Assembly (NCBI GenBank): GCA_903891395.1
Contig: CAITEM010000191.1
Location: 1 to 8,189 of the forward strand
Source of the DNA: an uncultured Hyphomicrobiales bacterium
GTDB taxonomy: Bacteria > Pseudomonadota > Alphaproteobacteria > Rhizobiales > Xanthobacteraceae
Length of the DNA: 8,189 nucleotides
Direction: 5' to 3'
The position numbers and the translations under genes were made by a program. Shown one piece after another: positions 1-5,656 of the stretch (within the stretch, counting starts at the first letter, position 1; the number at the start of each line of letters is the position of its first letter). Under the pieces are notes generated by a model. It had not been told where the DNA came from, made no database searches, and saw only the letters and a program-made list of their open reading frames with translations.

Positions 1-177
1 AGGATATTGAACGTTCCGCCTTATTTATTCGCAGAGATCGAAAAGAAAAGGAATGAACTGATCGCACGGGGAGTAAAACTGATCGACCTTAGCATAGGCG
101 ATCCCGATATGCCCACGCCTAAAAGGATACTTAATGCATTCCATAAAGCCGTCGACGACCCGAAAAACCATAATTAA
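1..177 (+). pseudogene. dapL: N-terminal fragment of DapL-type class I/II aminotransferase
   Basis: The frame is open from the window edge and ends at TAA 175-177, giving 58 visible residues. They read RILNVPPYLFAEIEKKR, then the block IDLSIGDPDMPTPK, then AVDDPKNHN. This is the start of the PLP-dependent fold-type I aminotransferases, closest in my memory to LL-diaminopimelate aminotransferase (DapL), which makes LL-diaminopimelate for lysine and peptidoglycan synthesis. Family members run about 380-410 residues and continue after KNHN with a Tyr-Pro motif. Here the stop falls where that Tyr should be, so the PLP lysine and nearly all of the enzyme are missing. The true start lies just left of the window. 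GC counted over the fragment is about 44%, well below the operon at 2.8-7 kb, which suggests foreign origin or a rearrangement or assembly join near 175. An aspartate or alanine aminotransferase is the alternative. The family is fairly sure, the exact substrate less so. Confidence 0.75.
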
Positions 178-183
178 GCGCGA

Positions 184-207
184 AAGCGAGGGCGATCGCC
201 CTCGCTT
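184..207. repeat. 24-bp perfect palindrome
   Basis: The sequence is its own reverse complement over 24 bases: arms AAGCGAGGGC and GCCCTCGCTT around a central GATC. As RNA it would form a 10-bp stem with a 4-base loop. It starts 6 bases after the stop of the broken aminotransferase and its last two bases overlap the -35 box of the tRNA promoter. No T-run follows, so it is a poor intrinsic terminator. It may be a REP-like element, a protein-binding dyad, or part of a rearrangement junction. Confidence 0.8.
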
Positions 208-235
208 GACACTATTGACGCGCACTCCTTATATC
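206..235 (+). promoter_or_regulatory. Sigma-70-type promoter of the tRNA-Val gene
   Basis: TTGACA at 206-211 matches the consensus -35. TATATC at 230-235, after an 18-base spacer, serves as the -10. The tRNA begins 11 bases after the -10, as expected for a stable-RNA promoter with a very short leader. A second TTGACG at 215-220 is too close to the -10 to be used. The -35 box sits on the edge of the 24-bp palindrome, so a factor binding there could affect tRNA transcription; that is inference. Confidence 0.7.
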
Positions 236-246
236 GCCGTATCTTC

Positions 247-321
247 GGGCGGTTAGCTCAGCGGGAGAGCACACCCTTCACACGGGTGGGGTCATAGGTT
301 CGATCCCTATACCGCCCACCA
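247..321 (+). tRNA. tRNA-Val (anticodon CAC)
   Basis: A complete cloverleaf can be drawn. The acceptor stem is GGGCGGT (247-253) with ACCGCCC (311-317), followed by A and an encoded CCA (319-321). The D stem is GCTC/GAGC. The anticodon stem is CACCC/GGGTG (272-276 and 284-288) around loop TTCACAC, with anticodon CAC at 279-281. The T stem is ATAGG/CCTAT with loop TTCGATC. The anticodon reads the GUG valine codon. No mismatch appears in any stem, so the gene looks functional. It has its own promoter and terminator and is therefore a single-gene transcription unit. tRNA 3' ends are common integration sites, but I found no second copy of its 3' end in this window. Confidence 0.97.
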
Positions 322-324
322 TTT

Positions 325-351
325 AAAGCCCGCCTTTGGCGGGCTTTTTTT
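325..351 (+). terminator. Intrinsic terminator after tRNA-Val
   Basis: A 10-bp perfect stem (AAAGCCCGCC at 325-334 with GGCGGGCTTT at 338-347) closes a TTT loop and runs into seven Ts at 345-351. It begins 4 bases after the tRNA CCA end. This is a textbook Rho-independent terminator and closes the tRNA transcription unit. Confidence 0.93.
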
Positions 352-966
352 ACTTCCGTTCGACCATGCGCAGCGACCGCAGACCGCGCAACAGAACGCG
401 AACACGACGCTTCGAGTCTTGGAAAAACCGTGGAGTGTATTACCCGACGCTCTATAATTTAGAGCCGCATGCCGCAAACAGACTCAACACATGCCTAAGC
501 ACACACGACATGGAATAGGTGCAGGCCGCATCGAACGGCGAGCAAGCGGCTTCCTCAAATCGAAACCCGAAAAACGCGCCGACCAACCATTCAGCCGGCG
601 CACTCCCTTGATCGGGTAGACGCACACGCTATGCCGCACTTATGCGATGTGGATGCATCGCAATCTCTGCCGGGTAAAAGATTTGTCGGAACGGAGCGTA
701 GAGATTGGAGCAATCTGCGTCGCGTGATGCTCACATAGTGCGGAGTGAAGATGCTTGAGCGGCGCCGCTTTTGCCTGCAATCAAACGAAACATCTAAACT
801 GCGGGATCATAAAGCGGACCCTGTCACGCAAAACGTCGCCCCCTTAAACGTCCCCTCCCACCCCAACTGCCCGCAAAACGCAATTTATCGCCCAGAAGCC
901 ATCGCAACGGCTGGCATGTCTATATCGTTGAGCTATAATGCGACTTCTACCGGGGGGTGGGGCTTC
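352..966. other. Gene-free stretch upstream of the secreted protease
   Basis: I see no credible gene here. Open frames exist, including one running into the protease from GTG 745, but their peptides have no family features and read like translated non-coding DNA. A TATAAT lies at 453-458 without a good -35. Two dyads are visible: TGCGATG-N6-CATCGCA at 643-662, and AGATTG-GAG-CAATCT at 702-716. CAATCT also occurs at 661-666. No clear sigma-70 promoter for the protease could be assigned, so its transcription start probably lies here but is not placed. Confidence 0.5.
643..662. promoter_or_regulatory. Candidate operator dyad upstream of the protease
   Basis: Perfect 7-base arms, TGCGATG and CATCGCA, flank a 6-base spacer. 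The spacing suits a dimeric helix-turn-helix regulator. It lies about 300 bases before the preferred protease start and within the region where its promoter should be. No regulator gene is nearby and no family consensus was recognised, so the role is a guess. Confidence 0.25.
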
Positions 967-2151
967 GTGTTTAAAAAATATGCATTACAGGCTCTAATTA
1001 TCGGCCTGCAAATTTGGACCGCCGCTATTAGCATTGCCAACGCCCAAGAAAAATTGGGCATGGATGAACGTATTGGGAACTCCGAAGGTTGGTCGATTGG
1101 ATACAACAAATCTCTCAACGGTTGCCTTGCTTCCGAAACCTTTAGCGACGCCACGACCTTTTGGCTAGGGATAGATGGACGTGACCACACGTTCTTTCTC
1201 GCACTTACGAACCCGAACTGGCAATCAATAGAACCCGGAAAGGCTTATGCCCTAAGGTTTCTGGCGCTTGGCGGCGGCCGCTGGCAGGGAAAATTCCTCG
1301 GCGTTGCTCGTGAGGCTGAAAAGGGCATCGTCTCAAGTGGATTAAACGAAAAATTCGTCGGAGACATCGTCCGCAGTTCGGGTGTCGCAGTTTCTCTAGG
1401 CGATACGATGATTGCCCGCCTTAGCCTACAAGGCTCCTCGTCAGCAATGTCTGCGATCGCTCAGTGTCAAAGCGAGCGAGGTGGCAATGCAGATACGCCT
1501 TCCGGCGCAAGAGGCACCTCGTCTGGTACGGGTTTTTTTATTACTAGTAAGGGACACGTTTTGACCAATGCGCATGTGGTCAGAGGATGCACCACCGTTA
1601 ATCTTCAACAGCCAGGTGGCCTTTCACAGAGCGGACGGGTCGTGGCAACGGACAGCAAAAATGATCTTGCAGTAATTGTTTCCAACATAAAGCCTCCTGG
1701 CGTAGCTGCACTTCGCGCCAATGTTCGACTTGGCGAAAACATTGCAGTATTCGGCTTCCCTTTGACGGACAGGCTTTCTACTACCGGAAATTTCACTGTC
1801 GGCTATGTAAGCGCCTTAGCAGGATTGAAGGATGATACAGCGGTGATCCAAATTTCGGCACCAATTCAACCTGGAAATAGCGGCGGTCCTGTATTTGACA
1901 ACCACGGCAACGTTGTCGCGGTAATCGTTGCCACGGCGACTACATCAATTATGGCTGACGCCTCCGGGCAAACGCCAACCGTAATGCCGCAGAACATAAA
2001 TTTTGCGATCAAGACTGCTATTGCGCTCGCATTCTTAAACTCCAACGGGGTGAATGCGGATGCTGACGTAGAAAGCAAACTGAGTTTGGACACGTCAGAG
2101 CTTGCAGAGCACGCGAAGACTCGGACCGTAAAAATTATCTGTTCTAATTGA
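967..2151 (+). CDS. Secreted trypsin-like (HtrA-type, PDZ-less) serine protease
   Basis: With start GTG 967 this is 394 residues. Residues 1-26 form a signal peptide: two lysines, a hydrophobic run, then an A-N-A cleavage site before QEK, so the protein is exported to the periplasm or beyond. Residues about 27-175 are an N-terminal domain I do not recognise, with WSIGY and WLGID stretches and two cysteines. The chymotrypsin-fold domain starts near GTSSGTGF (183-190). The triad is visible: His203 in TNAHVV, Asp233 in KNDLAV, and Ser305 in PGNSGGP. No PDZ domain follows, unlike DegP/DegQ. GTG 967 is chosen because it puts the basic n-region at the start and follows a G-rich tract at 952-961. 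ATG 916 would add 17 residues and GTG 745 would add 74, and both look non-coding in their extra part. A small secreted protein gene follows 18 bases later. The physiological substrate is unknown. Confidence 0.85.
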   Translation: MFKKYALQALIIGLQIWTAAISIANAQEKLGMDERIGNSEGWSIGYNKSLNGCLASETFSDATTFWLGIDGRDHTFFLALTNPNWQSIEPGKAYALRFLALGGGRWQGKFLGVAREAEKGIVSSGLNEKFVGDIVRSSGVAVSLGDTMIARLSLQGSSSAMSAIAQCQSERGGNADTPSGARGTSSGTGFFITSKGHVLTNAHVVRGCTTVNLQQPGGLSQSGRVVATDSKNDLAVIVSNIKPPGVAALRANVRLGENIAVFGFPLTDRLSTTGNFTVGYVSALAGLKDDTAVIQISAPIQPGNSGGPVFDNHGNVVAVIVATATTSIMADASGQTPTVMPQNINFAIKTAIALAFLNSNGVNADADVESKLSLDTSELAEHAKTRTVKIICSN

Positions 2152-2169
2152 AGTAACAAGGGGGAACGA

Positions 2170-2475
2170 ATGATGACCTGGAAACATTTGGGTATTGTAA
2201 TCTGCACTGTATGTTTAGTGGCGACGCTTCCGCACTCTCCTGCACGAGCCGGTTCAAATGGAGGCGCCGTAGCCGCTGGCCTTGTCGGCGCCGTCGCTGG
2301 AGCGATCATCCTAAATCAAATGATGCAAGGCTCTCGGCAAGGGGCATACCGACATAGATCAAGCCACGTCAGCAAACCCAAAGGCAAGCCATCTACTGAT
2401 ACCGCGAATTCTAAAGATCCATTTGCCACGCAGTCCGCTCCGGCCGGATATGCGACGCCCGTGAGCACTAAATAG
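2170..2475 (+). CDS. Small secreted glycine-zipper-like protein, function unknown
   Basis: The product has 101 residues. Residues 1-27 are a signal peptide with a hydrophobic core and an A-R-A cleavage site. Next comes a small-residue-rich helix (about 28-55) with the pattern GGAVAAGLVGAVAGAII, resembling glycine-zipper membrane segments. The C-terminal half is basic and polar (RHRSSHVSKPKGKP) and probably disordered. The start is fixed by a strong ribosome binding site, AAGGGGG at 2158-2164, five bases before ATG 2170; a second ATG follows directly. The stop of the protease lies only 18 bases upstream, so the two genes are very likely co-transcribed and may work together in the envelope. It could be a partner, anchor or substrate of the protease. 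That is inference from position alone, and I do not recognise a named family. Confidence 0.75.
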   Translation: MMTWKHLGIVICTVCLVATLPHSPARAGSNGGAVAAGLVGAVAGAIILNQMMQGSRQGAYRHRSSHVSKPKGKPSTDTANSKDPFATQSAPAGYATPVSTK

Positions 2476-2503
2476 CGAGCTGCTGTCCTTTAGGAGCGGG
2501 TTC

Positions 2504-2527
2504 AGCCAGTTCTCTGGTTTTCTTTCT
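2504..2527 (+). terminator. Possible weak intrinsic terminator after the protease unit
   Basis: A 6-bp stem (AGCCAG with CTGGTT, one G-T pair) encloses loop TTCT and is followed by the pyrimidine-rich TTCTTTCT. It lies 29 bases after the stop of the small secreted protein. The stem is short, so termination would be weak. Confidence 0.35.
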
Positions 2528-2841
2528 GTACTAGGCCTCAACGGTTGGGAACGATCGGCACTCTCAGCCGCCAACACCCGCATATACCGGTTAAAGACTT
2601 ATGTGGTCTAAGTTAAGTCGAGAACTCTTGGAGATCCGATCCTACCGAGTGCATCACATATACGATTGCGTTCGCCGCACTCCGCAATGTATGCGGTAGA
2701 AGCCGCGGACAAAATGCCGCGGATCTGCGCGCGCAGATTAAAACGTGTGCTTGACTTGCCGCCTCGCGAGTAGAAGTCTGCGCCCGCCTGACAGGCATCG
2801 AGGCGCGGACCAACGCGCGCCCGCGGGGAGTACTGCAAAAC
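2528..2841. other. Gene-free leader and likely promoter region of the ABC operon
   Basis: No gene is supported here; the open frames are without family features. The DNA changes from moderate to high GC along this stretch. It holds a short inverted repeat CCGCA-N5-TGCGG (2682-2696), a duplicated CCGCGG (2703-2708 and 2717-2722), a 16-bp palindrome (2723-2738), and TTGACT at 2751-2756 as a possible -35. I could not find a matching -10 at normal spacing. GGGGAG at 2824-2829 is the likely ribosome binding site of the ATPase gene. Confidence 0.5.
2723..2738. promoter_or_regulatory. 16-bp perfect palindrome, candidate operator of the ABC operon
   Basis: The site reads ATCTGCGCGCGCAGAT and equals its own reverse complement. 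It lies about 100 bases before the first gene of the transporter operon and 12 bases before TTGACT 2751. Its position suits a repressor or activator site, for instance of a GntR- or LysR-type regulator, but no such gene is in the window and no consensus was matched. In GC-rich DNA the alternating GC core makes chance palindromes more likely. Confidence 0.35.
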
Positions 2842-3654
2842 ATGCCATCGGCAATCGATACCCAGCACGCCGTCGTTGCTGATAACGCCAGCAAGTTGTT
2901 CCTCGACGGGACCGTGGTCGCATTCCACCAACTTTCGCTGGCAATTCGGCATCAGGAAATCCTGTGCATTGTCGGTCCCAGCGGCTGCGGCAAGACCACC
3001 CTGCTGCGCTGTATCGCCGGCCTGACCGATATCAACGGCGGCACGTTGTTGGTGTCCGGCCAGCCTGTCACCGCCCCGCCGAAAGGCGTGGCCATGGTGT
3101 TCCAGCATTTCGGCCTGCTGCCATGGAAGAATGTCTATGACAACGCCGCCTTCGGGCTGGCGATGGCCGGCGCGTCGGCTGCCCACGTCAAGGAGCGGGT
3201 GACACATTATCTCGACCTGGTCGGCCTGACCGGATTCGAGAAGCATTACCCCTATCAACTGTCGGGCGGTATGCAGCAGCGCGTCGGCCTAGTGCGCGCG
3301 CTTGCCATCAACCCGTCGATCCTGCTGATGGACGAGCCGTTCGCAGCGCTCGACGCGCAGACTCGCGAGATTCTGCAGGAAGAATTACTGCAACTGATGC
3401 AGCGGCCTGAAGAGCGCAAGACCATGGTGTTCATCACCCATTCGATTGACGAAGCCATCTTGCTCGGCGACCGGGTCGCGGTCATGAGCGCCCGGCCGGG
3501 CCGCATCCGGGAAATGATCGACGTGCCGTTCGAGCGACCGCGCGACGTCGAAGAGGTGCGCGCCGACCCGCGCTTCGCCGAACTGCGCGCCCATATCTGG
3601 CACCAGCTCCACACCGCTCGTCCGCAAAAAGCCCGCGCGACGGAGACCGTATGA
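2842..3654 (+). CDS. ABC transporter ATP-binding protein, NitT/TauT/SsuB family
   Basis: This 270-residue cytoplasmic ATPase powers import by the adjacent permease. All nucleotide-binding motifs are intact: Walker A GPSGCGKT at 45-52, Q-loop Gln88 in MVFQHF, signature LSGGMQQR at 140-147, Walker B LLMDE at 161-165 with catalytic Glu165, and switch His200 in FITHSIDEA. The FGLLPW stretch after the Q-loop and the DEPFAALDAQTR block after Walker B are typical of the TauB/SsuB/NrtD group (COG1116), which imports nitrate, sulfonates, taurine, pyrimidine precursors and similar small solutes. The length is normal for the group. The start follows GGGGAG at 2824-2829, a somewhat long 12-base spacing. 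The stop overlaps the permease start by 4 bases (ATGA), so the two are translationally coupled. The substrate cannot be read from this subunit. Confidence 0.95.
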   Translation: MPSAIDTQHAVVADNASKLFLDGTVVAFHQLSLAIRHQEILCIVGPSGCGKTTLLRCIAGLTDINGGTLLVSGQPVTAPPKGVAMVFQHFGLLPWKNVYDNAAFGLAMAGASAAHVKERVTHYLDLVGLTGFEKHYPYQLSGGMQQRVGLVRALAINPSILLMDEPFAALDAQTREILQEELLQLMQRPEERKTMVFITHSIDEAILLGDRVAVMSARPGRIREMIDVPFERPRDVEEVRADPRFAELRAHIWHQLHTARPQKARATETV

Positions 3655-4505
3655 CCGCTCAAGCCGACAACCCCGTTCTTTCGCCGGATCAAGCCGGCGC
3701 CGACCGCAAGCGCGTGCATAATGTCGCGCTGGCGCGGCGCCGCCGCCAGTTTCTCCTCAACATCGCCATTCGGGTCGTCTCGCTGATTTGCGTTCTCGGC
3801 CTGTGGGAGGTCTTGGGCGCACGCGTCGACCAGAGCCTGTTCACGACGCCGAGCAAGATCGCCGTCGCCGGAGTGCAGATGATCTGGAGCGGCGAATTGT
3901 GGACTTATCTCGCACCGAGTCTTGTCGTGCTGGCGATCGGTTTGACGCTCGCGGCCATCATCGGCGTGCTGGTCGGCCTGTTGCTGGCGCGCTTCTGGGT
4001 GCTCGACGTCGCACTCGGCGTCTATATTACCTTCCTGTATTCGATCCCCAGCGTTGCTTTGGTGCCGCTGATCGTGCTCTGGGCCGGCTTCGAGACCTCC
4101 GCCAAGGTCATTATCCTGTTCATGTTCGCGTTCTTCCCGATGGTGATCAACACTTACCAGGGCGTCAAAAACGTCGATTCCAAGCTGCTTGAAGTCGGCC
4201 GCTCGTTCCGCTGTTCGGAATGGCAATTGTGGAAGAACATCGTGCTGCCCGGCGCTCTGCCCTTCATCGTCACCGGCCTGCGCCTTGCGCTCGGTCGCGG
4301 TCTGATCGGAATGGTGCTCGCCGATCTCTATACCGCCATCTCCGGCATCGGCTATTTGATCGTGCGCACCGCCAGTACCTATCAGGTCGACAAGATGTTC
4401 GTGCCGATCGTGGTGCTCGGACTTCTTGGTGTGACGTTGACGGCCTTACTACGGTTCATTGAAATTCGCGTTGCACCGTGGACGAAGGCCGGCAACCAGG
4501 ATTGA
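3651..4505 (+). CDS. ABC transporter permease, TauC/SsuC family
   Basis: This 284-residue inner-membrane protein has about six hydrophobic segments: near 37-55, 88-113, 120-145, 150-168, 203-225 and 250-270. The first 35 residues are polar and basic and should be cytoplasmic. The loop that docks on the ATPase (EAA motif) is around 180-205, where EVGRSF is followed by NIVLPGALPFI, the conserved G-x9-12-LP pattern of binding-protein-dependent permeases (BPD_transp_1). It would form the transmembrane dimer served by the upstream ATPase. Its ATG overlaps the ATPase stop. The next gene begins 67 bases downstream and encodes the matching periplasmic binding protein. Length and motif order are normal, and nothing looks broken. 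Confidence 0.95.
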   Translation: MTAQADNPVLSPDQAGADRKRVHNVALARRRRQFLLNIAIRVVSLICVLGLWEVLGARVDQSLFTTPSKIAVAGVQMIWSGELWTYLAPSLVVLAIGLTLAAIIGVLVGLLLARFWVLDVALGVYITFLYSIPSVALVPLIVLWAGFETSAKVIILFMFAFFPMVINTYQGVKNVDSKLLEVGRSFRCSEWQLWKNIVLPGALPFIVTGLRLALGRGLIGMVLADLYTAISGIGYLIVRTASTYQVDKMFVPIVVLGLLGVTLTALLRFIEIRVAPWTKAGNQD

Positions 4506-4572
4506 TCGTTCAACCGGCCCGCAGAGGCCGGAGCAATAAAATTCACATCGAGGAACGTTGGAGGAATTCATC

Positions 4573-5619
4573 ATGCCGAAAAACAGCCGCCGCATTTGCG
4601 GCCTTGGCGCTATGGCTTTCGCGAGCCTGCTCATCGCCGGTGACGCCGCTTCAGCCCAGAATGCACCCGCCTGCGCCACCATGCGCAAGATCAATATCGG
4701 CGTCTCGGTGTCGCCGCCCAACGTGGTGCACACCTCGCCTTAGGTCGCCAAGGAACTCGGCCTGTTTGCCAAGCACTGCATCGATGCCACCATCATTCAG
4801 TTCGACGGCGGCGGCTCGCCGGCATCGAAGGCCGCGGCCTCGCAAGGCACGGCGCTGGTGTCGGTCAGCGATATCGCGGTCGGCATCGGCGTCAAGGTGA
4901 AGCAGATCTGGGGCCTGGCGCCGCGCATGCCGCAAGCCTACGTGGTTGCGCCCGACATCAAGACCGCCGCAGATCTTAAGGGCAAGCGCCTGAGCGCCGC
5001 CGGCGGCGGCGTCGGCAGCTTCAACTGGATCATGGGCCGCGAGGTTCTGAAGTCGGGCGGCCTGACGCCGGAAGACGCCAACTTCCTGTCCGCGGCTACC
5101 GCCGCGCGCATGATGGGTTTGGTGGCAAATCAGATCGACGGTGTTGCGCTGCATCCCGAAGACCTCTTCCAGGGCCAGCAGAAGAATCCCGGCATCCATG
5201 TGCTGGTGCAGCTCGCCGACATGATGCCGAACTACATGTTCAACGCTTACGGCGGTTCGGCAGAATGGATCGCCCGCGAACGTCCGCTGATGATCGACAC
5301 CATCGCGGCGATGATCGAAGCCAACCGCACGATTTACCGCGACGAAGCCAAGGTCGTGCCGATCATAATGGCCGCGACCGGCAAGCCGGAGGATGCGGTC
5401 AAGTTTGCCCGCAACGAGCTGATCAAGCGCTGCATCTGGTCGGTCAACGAAGGCTTGACGCCCGAACGCACGCAATGGACCATCGACAACGACGTCGCCA
5501 ATGGCTTCATCGAGCCGGCGAAAAAGCCGACAGTCGAACAGGTCGCCGATCTGAAGCTGGCCAGCGAAGCGGTCGAGAAGGCCGGCGGCCGCGTTACCAT
5601 CGGCAACTGCAAAGAGTAA
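4573..5619 (+). pseudogene. ABC substrate-binding protein (NMT1/THI5-like) interrupted by an in-frame TAG
   Basis: Read through, this frame encodes about 348 residues, normal for the family of periplasmic receptors that hand solutes to TauC/SsuC-type permeases. A signal peptide covers residues 1-28 (SRRICGLG, hydrophobic core, A-S-A before QNAP). Then come a first strand (KINIGVSVSPPNVV), KELGLFAKH, an FDGGGS loop, DLKGKRLSAAGGGVGS and FNAYGGSAEW, all fitting PF09084-type proteins. ATG 4573 has an ideal ribosome binding site, GGAGGA at 4560-4565. Codon 57 (4741-4743) is TAG, while the frame on both sides stays open and family-like with no shift. By family pattern (P-Y-V-A-K-E-L-G) the lost residue is probably Tyr, one base away from TAG. 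A GTG at 4858 could start a 253-residue product, but it would lack the signal peptide and first strand and so should not work in the periplasm. It may be a true nonsense mutation or a sequence error. Confidence 0.85.
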
Positions 5620-5656
5620 AAATCCGGCGCGCGTCGCCATAAAAAAGGGTGCATCC

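Noticed and set aside
215..220. Second TTGACG as the -35 box of the tRNA promoter
   Set aside because: Only 9 bases separate it from TATATC, too short for sigma-70.
247..321. tRNA-Val as a proven integration site
   Set aside because: No integrase and no repeat of the tRNA 3' end occur in the window, so an island is only suggested by composition.
336..518. 60-codon + strand open frame after the tRNA
   Set aside because: It begins inside the terminator hairpin, has no ribosome binding site and has an arginine-rich peptide without family features.
745..966. Longer N-terminus of the protease from GTG 745
   Set aside because: It would put 74 unrelated residues before a good signal peptide and has no convincing ribosome binding site. 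GTG 967 or ATG 916 fits better.
3255..4226. Long - strand open frame opposite the ABC genes (323 codons)
   Set aside because: The peptide is rich in His, Asp, Arg and Gln with no family motif, and it lies opposite intact ABC motifs. It is a GC-rich antisense shadow.
4741..4743. Pyrrolysine or programmed readthrough at the TAG
   Set aside because: No pyl genes, no methylamine methyltransferase context and no obvious downstream stem-loop. A point mutation of Tyr is simpler. Suppression is kept only as a check item.
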